Assembly: GCA_029216955.1 (NCBI GenBank)
Contig: JANAVB010005597.1
Coordinates: 49,287,614-49,351,613 of the forward strand
DNA: 64,000 bases
Direction: 5' to 3'
Origin: Iris pallida
Lineage: Eukaryota; Streptophyta; Magnoliopsida; Asparagales; Iridaceae
Positions 22,642-36,200 of the stretch are shown here, one piece after another; within the stretch, counting starts at the first letter, position 1, and each line of letters starts with the position of its first letter. The notes beneath the pieces are model-generated. The model did not search any database, was not told the origin of the DNA, and worked only from the letters and a program-made list of their open reading frames with translations. The translations under genes were made by a program, and so were the position numbers.

Positions 22642-24907
22642 AAAGTCCGGTATCGTACCTCGACTCTTGTTAATAAAGAATAAGGCACGGAGTAACGAAA
22701 TACGGTAGATATAAGTCAAATCGAGGATAGTTCCTCAATAAATGGAAAACGAGTGTGTGTGTAATGGCACATGGTCGATAAAATAGAATGATCTACTCGT
22801 TCACAGTATACAAGAGTTGTAGTGATCATGTATTGTTGTTGACAACTGGTAGATCATAATATGATAGGATATTTAAGTTATGGTATTGGCTAAGCTAGTG
22901 ACTGTGGGGTTCCCATACTAGTTAGGTTTTAATAGTAAAATTTACATAACTAGGATAATACTTGTTGGAAACCAATCTCGGAATGAGTGTCTACCATAGT
23001 CACGGTAAATGATTAGAGACTCATGACCTTTGGTTTCTTGAGAATAGATAGTCTCCTAGGTTGGCATTTTGACTAAGGGTAAAACCCTAATCATTCTCAA
23101 AGTCAAATGGATAGAATGGTCTCAATAGCAGTTTGAGGGTCGAAGGAGAACGAGTAACTCAATCACATGACTGGCCGATGGTAGTTGCACTTGTGTATAC
23201 AACCATCATAGCCATGGGAATACTCCGTATCTCTCTACCAATTACGAGCTTTCGTCTTTCCAAATCAGTGAAAGATAAAACCATTAAGAGTTCAAAGGAG
23301 ATGTCACTGAATACAATTACGTGATTCAAAGGCGAATGTATAATTCAAAAGGAATTGTCAATGCAGTCGCGGATGAGATCCTAGAGACATCTACATCTCA
23401 ATCCACGTAAGTTAATCAGTGGAAGAGCAAACCGGGTGCACTACGGTTGATCAGACCTTAATACATCGATTCTGATTAGACAATATGTTAGTGGGCGTCC
23501 CCAATAAACATATGCCTTGAATCAAGCTCGATAAAAGAGTAAGCTTACAAAACTAGGCTGTGATAGCAACATTGGTCAAAATAGTCAAATTACAAATATA
23601 CAAGATTTTTGAAAGTAGGCATAAGTAGTTCGAGTTTTGTGAGCATCAAAAATTCACCAGGTATTCTTGCTTATATGGTCTTCCTACTATCTTCTTGTCC
23701 ATAAGGCCTTGGTTGACTAATGGGTTATGACCTCTAAATTTTATATTCTAGGTAAACCTATTAATATTTGTCAATTACCTCGTCAATAGATCACAAGGAC
23801 CATGGAATGCTATGTTGAGAGACATGCTACCCGACCTACAGAACTTTCACTAGTATTGGATTTGGATATTATGGGACACACAGGGCATTTTCCTATTTTC
23901 TATGGTATCCTAAACTTGTAATCATGTCTGAAATCATTTCACCGAGAATTATGCCACGCTTGTATACTCTGGCTGTGGTAAACCCTTGGTTTCGTAACTC
24001 AAACATGATACAAAATTGAACACTTCTTAACTCTATCCAATATTGACTCAAGGGTAACTACGATCAAAGAGGACCACTCGCCATAGTTTTAGTAATATTC
24101 TATAACCTATAATTTCTTAAACTAATTTCACCTCTAGGGGTCGTGTCTCGCCAGTGCGCTGCTGGCTGCAGTGAATCCATAGTTTCCATAATTTAAATAA
24201 ATGGCGACAGTGCGCTGCTGTCCTGCCAGTATGAGTTATCTAACATTCCTGTAACTATATATGTATAAATCCCTGAGCTTCTAGAGATTCAAACAGGTTG
24301 ACTATGAAATAAAGCGTAAGTATTTGTCCTATCAGTCATAACCCCTTCAATAAAAGATTGAACATGGAGGAAATAACTGAAGACAAAGAAATACGAACAC
24401 TCTAGTATCTATTTCGTGTGTATTCAAACCATGGAGGAAAAACCTTGAATCAAAACCAACTCGAGGTTCATATATAGATAACATAACCAGGAATTATATA
24501 AAAATAATAATCCTTAGGGCAACTAGGAACTAAATAGGCCATTCAAACTAAGTTATGAGGATGATATCTAAGGGGCAAGGACTTGAACAATTTAGCAAGG
24601 TTAGATCATTAACTCTATGAAGCCCTGTCTCACCAAGTGAATATTCTATCCACATTGGATCATATCGTCATATCAAGAAATAATAGTGTACTTATGGGGA
24701 TCTGACAAGCTATCAAAATTAATACTCCTCATCTAAATGCCATGGCCTAGACTATCCATCGGTAAATTGGTATAAGGGCCTCCTTATCCTAGTCATTCTC
24801 TTAAATTAAATTACTTCCTAATTCGTGAATGAGCATTTCCTAGTCGCAGGCTCGCAATAGTACGACTAACTCAAGTACTATCACGAGTTCGCATGATTTG
24901 CGAAAAC
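22642..24907 (-). other. Element B interior, 5' part; non-coding
   Basis: This continues the B interior interrupted by C. No retrotransposon domain is readable. About 23105-23600 and 24600-24934 match 59885-60400 and 60580-60870 in element H, so B and H share this part although their LTRs differ. The longest frames are about 60 codons with no recognisable product. Confidence 0.75.
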
Positions 24908-24926
24908 AGACCTGTATGGGCCACCA
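24908..24926 (-). other. Primer-binding site, tRNA-Ile(AAU) type (element B)
   Basis: On the minus strand TGGTGGCCCATACAGGTCT: 18 of 19 positions match the site of element A (one C to T change on the plus strand, consistent with methyl-C decay). It lies 8 nt from the LTR edge. Confidence 0.82.
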
Positions 24927-24987
24927 CAAAAACTTGTCACGACCCGCACCCGTTTTCTTTTTCTTCGGATACGAAACGTGTCCAAGC

Positions 24988-25021
24988 CAGCCTACGCCGC
25001 AGAGTCGACGGTAGAACGCTG
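24988..25021 (-). other. U5-terminal hairpin, element B 5' LTR
   Basis: Stem CTACGCCG / CGACGGTAG inside CAGC/GCTG. As in the element C 3' LTR the only mismatch is a G-U wobble in minus-strand RNA. Confidence 0.7.
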
Positions 25022-25435
25022 TCACGGCCATGATGGTCCAAATCACAAATAATGTTCATTCACAAAGATTAATTCAATTTACAATATTCACAAGTTTTAT
25101 ATTTGCAGAAAAATATAAACTTGTACTAATATTGGAATGACTACAACTCCGCTATCTAGCTAGTTTCTAGGCTTTTGTCTACAAGTACACCCGTATCTCC
25201 CAATGCTAAGTGAATCTACGGCTAACCTGAAAAATATTGGTTTTCAGTCAGGAATGGAACGAGCATAGTTCACTGAATGCAATTTCAATAAATAAAAATG
25301 ACTATACAACAGAGGTTATGCATCAATTACATGTTTTTGAAAATAAACTGACGGAAAATCAGTAGCAAATAAATAGACAAAAATACTTTTTCCAACTGTT
25401 AGAAGTACCTTTGATATGTGATCAGTCTGGGACAC

Positions 25436-25715
25436 TACACCGCAAGGTCTACGAGGTCTACTTGCACGAAAATAAACAATGTCTACGAGGTCTACTTGCA
25501 GAAATAAAACAATGTCTACGAGGTCTACTTGCAGAAATTAAACAATGTCTACGAGGTCTACTTGCAGAAATTAAACAATGTCTACGAGGTCTACTGGTAG
25601 AAAATAAACAATGTCTACGAGGTCTACTGCATGAAAATAAACAATGTCTACGAGGTCTACTGCATGAAAATAAACAATGTCTACGAGGTCTACTGCATGA
25701 AAATAAACAATGTCT
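25436..25715 (-). repeat. 36 bp tandem array in LTR B
   Basis: About eight units of CAATGTCTACGAGGTCTACT plus a variable 16 bp tail (TTGCAGAAATTAAA or GCATGAAAATAAA types). The tail types are grouped, suggesting stepwise duplication. The period is a multiple of three, so long frames run through it (QCLRGLL repeated); these are not evidence for a protein. There are no unique spacers, so it is not a CRISPR array. Confidence 0.9.
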
Positions 25716-27227
25716 ATGGTCGGATCACACATCCTTGGTACTCCTTGTTCACGACTCAATATTTTATAATAGAATATAAAATCACATAACCAATGGCCAA
25801 CCAATAAAATATAGTGAAGATCAATATCGAAATGTAGACAATAAACTGTACTCGCTTGTGGTCATGTGCTGGTGAAACCAATAATCTGAGCTACTCAGTG
25901 TGCCACAATAGTCAAAACTCGTATAACGATCTCCGGATGCTGAAATAAACATTACCAATATTCTCAAAATAGTCAAAATAGCTAGAATTGTCTGTCATTA
26001 AGTCCAATTCTGGACACAGGGGCAAAACGGTAATTTCTGGTCAAAACGGTATCCGTCGTTGGACCCGTTTTGCACCGAAAAATGTGCCAGAGTCAACGGT
26101 CTCTAAAGTCGTCAAACTACATGTTTATTAATTTGTTTTGATGATACAAACCCAACCGTATGTCCAGAGTTGAATTTCGGTGGGCCGTGCACAAAATTGT
26201 CCGTTGAGTTGGACCGTGGGGCCCACAAAACGGCGATCCAATCAACTGTCTCAGAATCGGACCAAACTTGGCATACAGGACCAAAAAAATGATACGGTCC
26301 AGTTGGCATAAGTTTTGTCTCGATCTGACGAGCGTGCACAAAGTAATTGGGAAATTTGCACAGAGGCCGATACGGTGAATTTCGACGGATACGCATCAAA
26401 TTCGTCGCGCACACGCGACCAATTTGAATTCCGTCAAAGCCCACACATCCACGAAACCGTTATGCACCTTTTGATGCTTTCGGTTCATGACCATGTCGCC
26501 TGGATTGGCGGGACGCACATCGTATCGAAGAGTTTTTTCAATATTTATAATATTTTAAAACAGGTTTTTCGTCAATTTGGAAATCCAATTTCTCGACGCA
26601 CAGTCGACGAAATCCGATTCTACAAAAAGGGATTCGAAGCGCTATAGGTTATCTAGGACTGTCATTAAATAGATTTCTAAAACTCCTAATTGTTTGCCAA
26701 CAGTCAGCCTTCCAAACAGGGTATCGGGACATTTCTATGAACTATTCAAGAACAGTTTTCGGGCAAGGTTCGTGTCGATTTCTCGACGAACACGAATAAG
26801 TTCCATAAGAACTAATTTACTGGGTTCCAAGATGGTTATATTGGCATTCTAAAGGACTTTACGGATTTAGAAACGATCCTGTATAGATGGAGAAATCCGG
26901 TCGAGAAGGGAGTACCTGAGTTGATTGAAAATAGAGCATGCTCTGTTTGATTCCGCGGCTCGCAGTTATTCCGCACGGTTCCAGTCCACCGCCCGACGGT
27001 CGTGCGGTAGCTCCCAGGGCTAGGATGGTCGACCATGGTCTGGGGTCGGCTAGGGTTTGGTTCCTTTCGATTTCGCATGTATACACATATATATAAATCG
27101 GGTTCTTCAGTTTTACCGAGCGGGGAAGGGCTCGGTTACACAGCCGTGCTCACTGAGTTGGGATTTTCCTTCTCGGGCTGGGCCTGATCGGCTGGGGGCA
27201 TTCCCTGCTGGTGGGTTCTACTACTCT

Positions 27228-27372
<145 letters not shown>

Positions 27373-28108
27373 TTTACTAGATATAAATAAATACTCCAAT
27401 AGTCCCAAAAATAAATAGTTTGGAATATATTCCCATAGTGTTGGGCTTATACTAAACTTATACATACATTAATATTTATTTCATAAATAATTTAGAATAT
27501 TAAATGATATAATTATCCCAACATTGATGTATATACTACTATGCACAGTCTAAAAATTCCAAAATTGTTCAAGAACCTATTTATGCAAAAGTCACTGAAT
27601 ATCACTAATAATAATATTTATAATATTTAAATTACAAATACTTAGGAATATTCATTAAATCGTTAAATGGAATACAACACACTCATACCAAAATACCTCA
27701 ACGTGATTGTCATTGGACGTCGTGTATGACTACATGGCTTGGACTTGCTTTGGGTCCAATCTGGACTAGTTCGGTACAACCGGGTTCCCTAAAACTCAAT
27801 AATATAATTAATAAATAAATAAATAATCTTCGGTAAGGGTTAAGTCGTAACCTGGCATGGTTTTCCTAGTTAGGACATCACTATGGCTCGGTCTTCCCTA
27901 TCGGGGTTAATACACTAGCCAAAGCACGCCATGGCACTATCCGTGCCACGATTTCTAGTCACCGTGTACTCCAAAACTCCATCATGGCTAAAATTATCTA
28001 CCGTAATAATTAACTAAATAATTATTTATAAAATTATAAAAATCACTATTTAATTCAAATAAATAAATAAAAAAATATTATAAAATAATTTCGGGAGGAG
28101 GGGTTACA

Positions 28109-29558
28109 GTTTACATCATACTCAATATTGTGAAGTATTCCATTATTAGAAGTACAAAGTCTATCAAAAGTACGTATATTCCTCTCTCCAGATATACCAT
28201 ACGACAGATGTAAGACGGGTGCAGGCCACCTGGAACCATGTCGCTCCTTGGCATCGTTGTCCACTGATCCTCTGTAGGACAGATATAATATCATGATCAT
28301 CGGATTCTTGTACTTGCAGCAATAGTTCTTGCTGGCGCCAGATCCCCTAAGTGTTTGGGCAATCAAAAAATAGGTGGCCCGTTTGAGTGCCCACATAAAA
28401 CACACCCCAAGTCCGTCGTCTGGATGCCAAATCTAGCCAATTGGTCCCGTGTCAGCAATCTTCCTCATAACAGTTTGTACAAACAATACTGCATCTTCCG
28501 GGCAACACCTTTCTTCGAAATAATGTCGGCAAACTTTATCGTCTCATGAGTGTCCCGAATTTGATCATAAGCATTTTTGTAAATAAAGCCACTAGTAGTA
28601 CTTTCATTCCATATTCAGGCATCTTTTCCACCCTGCACATCTATGGGAACCTGTCGTAATATCTCAATAGCCTGGACCGGCAAACCATGTCCCTCAGTTT
28701 TACAGCTACCATCATGGATAATCTCTGAAACATGCAGGGTCAGAAGTTGCCGGAAAGCTCCCTCCCCTCTCATCCAGTCCCTCAAGATGCGATATGTCCC
28801 ACCCACAGATCTAGCCACAAGGATGTATCTACCCCATTGCTTATGCGTCGATAGATAAGTTGCTTCAGGGTCGACCGGCACCGTAATATATTTTTAAAAA
28901 CCATTGACTCATTGTTATTCTCTTGGTAGTACCAGAAGTTAGTACTAGCAAGGTACCTGTGTTTCAATCAGGTCGCCCAAAGCGAGGTGCCCTGTACAAA
29001 ATTCCAAGCAAGTCGCAAGGTGGCCACCTTCTTCGTGTCTTCGATGGAGCCGACCCCTCCTTCATCTCTTGGTCGACAAAGCATCGTCCATGAGATGGCA
29101 TGCATCCCATCTCGTAATACAAAATCTGCACATAGCTTCTCAATCCTATGAATCGTCATACCTGGAAGAAGAACTGCCTCTAGCCATAACAAGATAACAT
29201 CAGAGACAATTGATCTGACCAACTCAATACGCTCGCCGAACGAAAGAACCTGCACCTGCCAACCCTCCATCCATCGTTAAGCAAACTCCACTAGGCTCTG
29301 ACAATCCAAGCTTCTAGCATAATTACGAGAGAGCGGGATACCCAAGTATTTAACTGGCAATTCTCCACGTCTGATCCCAAGTCACTACCCGTTCCGCTTT
29401 CATAGAACAATGACGACTAAAGAAAGCCATACTCTTGTCTTTATTAAGAGAAAGACATGAGAGACTCCCAAATTCCTTTTGATATCTAAAACTCTATGAA
29501 GCCCTGCCAGTGATAAGACCAAAAATAGCAGCAAATCGTCATCATATATCAAAATAAT
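28109..29558 (-). pseudogene. L1-type LINE remnant: RT catalytic box to C-terminal zinc region
   Basis: On the minus strand the reading begins at the reverse-transcriptase catalytic box YDDDLLLF (29523-29546). It passes through the thumb (YLGIPLLSR-like, near 29340) and the conserved block LSFGERIELVRSIVSDVILL (28968-29270), then ISNGVDTSLWLDLWVG, and reaches a CVLCGH zinc motif (28387-28404) of the zf-RVT type. These are hallmarks of plant L1-clade non-LTR retrotransposon ORF2. Several stops and frameshifts break the frame. The N-terminal endonuclease and most of RT are missing: sequence 5' of the catalytic box is replaced by an LTR fragment. The 3' part is cut by element B. The catalytic YADD is seen as YDDD. 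Confidence 0.85.
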
Positions 29559-29852
29559 GTCCGTCGTTGGACCCGTTTTGTACCGAAATGCGTGCCAGTA
29601 TCTACGGTCTCTAAAGTCATCAAACTAAATGTCTACGGATCTATTTTGAGGAGACGAACCCAACCGTATGTCCAAAGTTGAATTTCGGTGGGCCGTGTAC
29701 AATTTTGTCCGTTATAGCTGGTCGCGGGCCCGCCAAAAAGGCGTTCCGGTCGACCTTCTTAGATTCAGACCAAACTTGGCGTACATGACCAAAAACGATA
29801 CGTTCCTGATGGCGCAAGTTTCGTCTCGATATGACAAACATGCACAAAGTTA
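29559..29852 (-). repeat. Fragment of a B-like LTR
   Basis: It matches 26053-26345 of LTR B with many substitutions, starting at TCCGTCGTTGGACCCG and ending at CACAAAGTTA. Neither LTR terminus is present. The right edge is the insertion site of element D, whose left target copy is AGTTA. The left edge joins LINE sequence without an LTR end, so this junction reflects a deletion or rearrangement. Confidence 0.75.
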
Positions 29853-32800
29853 TGTCACGATCCGGTCCCAATTACTTGGGTCGAATCGGATCATGCCCAG
29901 CCTGCACCGTTGTTGAGACGGCGGCAGTAAGCTGTATTCAGTAGTGAAGCATATACAGATAAAATTCTAACGAATATAAACCTTTTATTCAATTTAAAAT
30001 TTCTGAAATACAACAACTATTAATTACAACAACTACATTTGATACATTGGTTACAAAAAATTTACTATCCAGCTCTACTGATCTTGGGTTCCAGGTTCTG
30101 CGGGAACATGCATCAGATCTTCAACGACTCAATCACCTAAAATGTTGGTCTCCAGTCAGGAGGGAGCAAAGTACAATTCATGCTAATTTGACAATTGAAA
30201 TAATAATAGATTTATGCACTTTTAAACAATTTTTGAAATCAACAATTTAAGCAGTTATAGTTTTAAAACAGTTACAGTTCTGTGATGTGAATAGGCAATA
30301 AAATATGACCGGCTTGGGTTTGTTACAGTAAAGGATATGGGATTTGTTACAGTATGGTCATACTCATTACACTATTCCCCCAGTCTCCAATAGTTACAGT
30401 AGTTACAGTCAATGCTCTCAAAGAGAGTTCCGTATTGTATCGTGGTTTAAACTTGCAATAAAACGATTACTAAATAATTGTAAACTAACACAAAATGTAC
30501 TTGCCTTTGTTTTATTGACTGGATTCGATGTTGATTCCGGGATGATGCTAGTACAATCCTCAAAATCCTATAATTTAGAATTCCTGACTTAGCACCAATA
30601 TTCAATCCATATCTAGGTGTGCTAGTTGAAATCTCTAGTATTTGTCTTAGTCCGGTTTTAGATTATTTTCAAACTCTACCAGAACACGCTTATCGATGTG
30701 AGTTACTAATTACGAAGAAAAGTTAATTTAACTTTTTATTTGGAAAATCGTATTTTTCCAATTATTTGATAAAACTTTGTATTGCATTATAAAATAATAT
30801 TTTTCTTTAAATGAGGAAAAACGTGAAATTTGTTTAAATAATAACTTATAATTTTTCCTAATTTATTTAATGTGAGAAAATAATATTGATTTTCTATAAA
30901 ATAATTATTTTACTATTTTTACGTGTTTACACCGACTACAACCAGAAAATAAAAACTATACTAGCTTATTACAAAACTACAGAAAAGTAAATAAAAACTG
31001 GGCTTATGCCCTTACAGTCCATTTTACATGAATTTAAATAAGAAGAAAAACATTGGTTAGTCCTGAAATTCCTACAATTTAATTATAAAATAAAATTAAT
31101 AAATTAAAATATAACACGAGTCTCAGACTTTGGTCCAATCGTCAAAATAGCTAATGCCTCAACGTCCAGGCGAAGCCGGTTTCGTTTACACTTAGCCAGG
31201 GCCCATTGACCGATACGGTCGTCGCCCAAAATCCAAAATATTAATATTTTTCCGAAATCCATTTTAAAATCATTTTAAAAATATAATTAAATTTTACGGA
31301 AAAATTCGGCAGCATTTCCTCTATTTTTGGTCAACCCTAAAACTGGAAAAGTGTGCCAATATCTTCCTGCAAATCCCAAACCAGGAAAATACCCATAAAT
31401 TCTATTCCACCACAATATTAATATAACTCACAAAATATATTTCCGAAGAATACTCGAAAAACCCGAAATTACTCGGAAACCCGAGAATTCATAAACCAAC
31501 ATAAAGATTAACTCCCAAAACCAATAGAACTAAATCCGAAGCAAAGCTATCAAGAAAATCACAGAACCTATCATTCTCCCAAACGAAACTATCCACAGAA
31601 AATATCCAACGAACTTCGGAATTTCCGAATTCGAATCGTCTAACCGAATCCCGCAATGGGATCGAGGACCAAATCATCACCGACTACGGAACGAAAACGG
31701 AGGAAAGCAAATATACCTGGGTTGCTCGGCTAGAGCTCTCAGATGATTTTTAGAGAAAAAGAACTCACGAACGGTGAATCGGCTCGAGACAGCGCCTCGC
31801 CGGGGTACGGCTGCGCTGGACAGCGTAATCCAGGACCGCGGAAAGCCACGGACAGCGGATCTGGGCACGGAAAATCAGATCGGGACAGCAAGCCTGGCAC
31901 GAAAAAGTGTTGGACTGGAAACGACGCTCGAAGGGCAACCGGATCGGGGCACGGGGTGCTGCAGCTCGGAGAGGAGCGGCGACGGAGCCGCTGGAAGGGG
32001 AACCGACGAGAGTCGAGAGGGGTCGCGGGGAAACCACGCCGGAGGAGTTCGGGGCCAGCTGGTGGCGTGGCGACGGAGCGGGGAACAGCCGATCGGGTCG
32101 GGCCGAGAGGGGAAGGCGCACGGGGAGGACCGGCGGAGGCCGGGGGAGCGGCGCCGGAGGTGGAGTCGCGTCGGAGACGCTCGCGGGTGGCCGGCCTGGA
32201 GTTGGGCGCCGGAGCGGCGACCGGGAATGGCGGCGATGGGCGCCGGGCGCGCTCGGGACAGCGGGCGCCGGCGGGATGGCGGGGCGCGGCCGGGACAGTG
32301 GGCGCGACCGGCTGCGGAAAGGCCGCTGGAGGCGGGCTCTTGTCGGGTTGTCGGGAATTTAGGCTAGGGCACAGTTAGAAATGGATGAGAAGAATGAAAA
32401 GAAAGGGGGTTTATATAAGAGGAGAAATTGGTGTTACGGGAGGAGAGGAGACTCGGGGGTTACGGGAGGAAGAAGGGAAGAGTCGGCCGTTGGCCGTTCG
32501 AGAAGCCGAGGGGGTCGGTCTCGCGTCCGAACGGATGGAAAAGGAATGGTTTTCCTTTATTTGCTGGTTACCAAATGAAAAGTTAAGTAAAAGATTGTTT
32601 GGGTTGGCTGATATGAGTGATCATATCAAAGTTGGAGTTGTCATGGTTAGTGTATCCAAAACAAACATAGGCTGTCAGTATAAAATGGATGCTCTGGTTC
32701 CTAAGAATATAAATTGTAGAGATGGGTTCTTAAGCTGAGAAGGAATAAATGTAGATGACGCATTTTTGGAAAATAATGCATTTTTAATTGTTGGTTTAAT

Positions 32801-33182
32801 TCTTTGATTACAGGTTCTCTACATTTCTTTAAGTAATTGTTTCTCTTTAAATAATAGGATTAGAAATTCATACTAATGATTATAAACTAATGGACTTTAA
32901 AAATCGAATTTGGGTTCGATTTCCAAAATGGATTGAGACGGGTTCGGGACAGGTCTGGTCCAACACAAAATTCCAGAAAAATAATTTTTTCTAAAATATG
33001 GTTTTTCATAAAATGGTAATAATTAATTTAGCAACCAATTATACAGTAGAAATAAAATTTTACGGGTTTGTCCAAACACTAAATTTTCCAGAAATATTAT
33101 TTTTTCTAAAAATACAACAAATAATGATTTATATTTAAATTAGCTAAATCAATTTATGAACTGGAAATTTACGGGTTTCACA
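29853..33182 (-). repeat. First LTR of element D (3330 bp)
   Basis: On the minus strand it begins TGTGAAACCCG at 33182 and ends GGATCGTGACA at 29853. A strongly GC- and CpG-rich block (31780-32360) sits in otherwise AT-rich DNA. Long plus-strand frames of up to 211 codons in that block overlap in three frames and are a composition effect. GTTACAG recurs many times at 30265-30415. Confidence 0.9.
29898..29934 (-). other. U5-terminal hairpin, element D first LTR
   Basis: Stem CTGC...CCGT paired with ACGG...GCAG inside CAGC/GCTG, with a small internal loop. CTGC/GCAG replaces the CTAC/GTAG of C and H, a compensatory change. Confidence 0.7.
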
Positions 33183-33222
33183 ACCTTCCCTCCTTAAAAA
33201 AAATTTTTTCTCGAAATTTAAG
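33183..33222 (-). other. PPT and decayed pre-PPT hairpin (element D, first interior)
   Basis: The minus-strand tract AAGGAGGGAAGGT abuts the LTR start. The hairpin is damaged here (TTTTTTCTCGAAATT) but intact in the second copy at 39757-39774. Confidence 0.75.
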
Positions 33223-36200
33223 CTTTTAACCTCTGCTAGTAAATTCAAAAATTTAATGAGTCACATCACTAAAATTTTAGTTCAATCACATATCGTATCA
33301 AACCCAATCAATTTATTTTTCTTGATTAACATTTCAAAGCTCAACTTCGAAATTCGAATTTGAACAATAATTCACAGATCCTATTCTTCAAATTTTTTTT
33401 TTAACTCAAATAATAAATAATAACTATTTATGCCAAAACTCAAAATCACCAATATCCTTAACTCCTCGAAATTTGGTTTTCCGCAAAATTTCAAATTTTT
33501 GAATCAAATCCAATCCTTAAACGTTAAATTTAAATTCAATGCTCCAAACAAACTTTAATTTTCAATCTTCAAATACAACCTTTAAATTTATATCTTGTAA
33601 TATAATGATAATATTCTAAAAAAAATCAAATTCAATCATACTACATCCCTCAAAACTTGTGATTTTACAAAATCATCAATGTGCCATATCAATTCTTCAA
33701 CTCTTTTATTTAAATAAATTCTATCCTTAAATTTTAATCCTACAAAGCTTCCACTTTCCACCTTAGAAAATATCAAATTTAAAATTTTACCCATCAATTC
33801 CAATTCTAGTATGAAATCAAATCATAAAATCAAAATCTTTATTGCTAATCCACAAAAAAAATTTTTACTAAGGTTAATTCAATGAATAAGTTTTTTCTCC
33901 TCATTCAAATAAAAATAATTTTCTCAAAAGTCAAAATTCAATCTTGGTCACGTAATGCTTGTCTCCAAGAATTTATAGAACTTCCATAGATTTGATTTCC
34001 TAAAGTTCATCCATCTCTATTTCAAAATTCAAACATCAAAAGATTCAAACACAAACTTCTCAAAGATTTAAATTTAATCATGGCTACTCTTTCTCCTTAA
34101 AAAAGTGCAAGATGATCATCTCAAAATAATTATCCTGCCGCGAGGATCTATAATAGTTTTAAAAATAAAATAATAAAAAAAGTACCATAAGTTTTTAAAT
34201 AATTCGACAAACGAATATATCAAAAAAAAAAAAAAACTTTACTGCCATTTCACAAATCAAATTCCTACATAAAATAAATGAGAAAATTTTGTAAATCAAA
34301 AATCATACTTCAAAAACTTTGATAACCTTTAAATGGGATCCTTAAATCAAAAATTTACTTTCAAAACTGAAATCATAATGTTTCATATATATCTTATATC
34401 TGGAGACAACTAATTTAAAACTTGAAGCCACATCACCAAAAATTTATTTGTGTTAATCTACCAAATTTAAATCCTCTTAATCTTTCAATTTCTACTCGAC
34501 ATGATATTCTTCCCTCAACTGGTAGATTTTATATTCAATCAATTACATTTTCAAAAATATTTAATCAAAACTCCTTGTGGCTTATCATTACAAAAATTGT
34601 TCTCCTTAAAATCAAAAGTGTTAACTCTTCAAAGTCAATATAAAATTTAATTCTAAGATGCATATGATATTATTACTCAAATAAGATCTTTTCCTTTATT
34701 AATATTCACTAAACTCAAGTTCATATTATCTTTTATTGGCACCCTTCTATTCATACAATTCGTCATCCTCAATTATTTACATTTTAAGTCCAATATTTCT
34801 TGTTTCGATTATCCTTTATAGTTAATTCACCATGCACCTTCCTAGAGTGCATCTCTATGCCTAACATTGATAACCCTTAATCTTCAATGTCAAATTATTC
34901 ACAAACTTTCCTCGATACTAATCACCATTATACATTTTAACTCATATATATCCTATATATCATGCACTCTAAAAAATCCAAGCTATAAAATGTTCTAGGT
35001 TTACTTCATAAGGCAAAATCAGATTCGAGGCATGATTGATAAATATCAAGATAAAATGTAAACATGTTTAAAATCTTCTAGATAGAGTTTAGAATATTTT
35101 GTTGTGATCGAAATCATGAGTAAACATCGAGGTATAATTTAAAGTTCTAAACATGATAGAAAATGTAGATGACTGTTCTTCTGAGATCAAGGGATTTATC
35201 AAAATATGTGTTTGAGATTCAAGAAACTGGGGCTAAAATCAAGAGGAGTATCTGTTCTTCGATTTCAAAGATGAAACGATCAACCTTGATTTGAATAATT
35301 GAGTCAAACACTAGATAAGATAGAAGTATCACAGATTCGGATTAAGTAAGAAAAACCAATGAAAATATTCCTGACAAATCACTCAGGAAATACAAAAATT
35401 ATTTTGAGAAGAATAATTCCATAACTAAGGAAAGTTGAAAATTTGAGAGAAGATAAGTTTCATTGATTCAAGAAAATCAAATTGAAATTGTCTAGTAACG
35501 CCAAGAAATTAAATAGCTTTGGGACAGCTAAAAATCTCCTTGACTAAAGGAAATTTAACAATAGAATGGATTAAAAAAATGTGATCAGTTTTCTGACCGT
35601 TCCTGCTTCATGATCATAGAAGTTTTCTAGGCCTTTGATTTGATCAAGAAATTGCATAGAGATAGTAGGAAGTCAACAGATGAGAATATTCTCGATTTTT
35701 GGAATAACTCAGGAGATAACAATCAATATTAAAATTGAAAATAACCCCTTTAAGAGAATCATGAACTAAACTAATTCTTCTGGTAATAATTGACCTTGAG
35801 GTTTAAATGGTCCCAGAAGAATTTGATTCATGATTGATTTCCGAAAAAGTTAGTCAATTGGAAAGGAGATCAAGGCAAAAGGTTGGATAATGGTTTGTAG
35901 ATATATATTGGGTAGATAAGAATTTATCAGGGTTGTTAAGAGAATATTGAAATTCTTCATAACGAACGAATCAAAATTCCAAATAAAGGTAGAGAAGTAA
36001 GATCTGATCAACCAATGAAGAAGTTAAAATTAGGTTTGATAAAGAAGAAGAATGAAAAATTCAATCTTATTCCAAAAAGAATATGAATCCAAAAGTATAC
36101 TAGAACCTGAAAATTATGGTAGGAGAATAATCTCGAAAGTCATGAGATACTCAAAGGTACAATCAGCCAAATCTAGATAAGGTTTAGGTACAAACACAAA

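Noticed and set aside
25436..25715. Possible CRISPR-like direct repeats
   Set aside because: Units are directly adjacent without unique spacers and lie in an LTR of a plant retrotransposon.
25411..25779. 122-codon frame with repeated QCLRGLL, resembling a repeat protein
   Set aside because: It is produced by a 36 bp tandem repeat whose period is divisible by three; frames on the other strand are open too.
31743..32378. Plus-strand frame of 211 codons, with others overlapping, in the GC-rich block of LTR D
   Set aside because: Three frames are open at once in a GC-rich region, the frame changes between the two LTR copies, and no domain or start context is visible. It is antisense to the element. 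A composition effect is enough.
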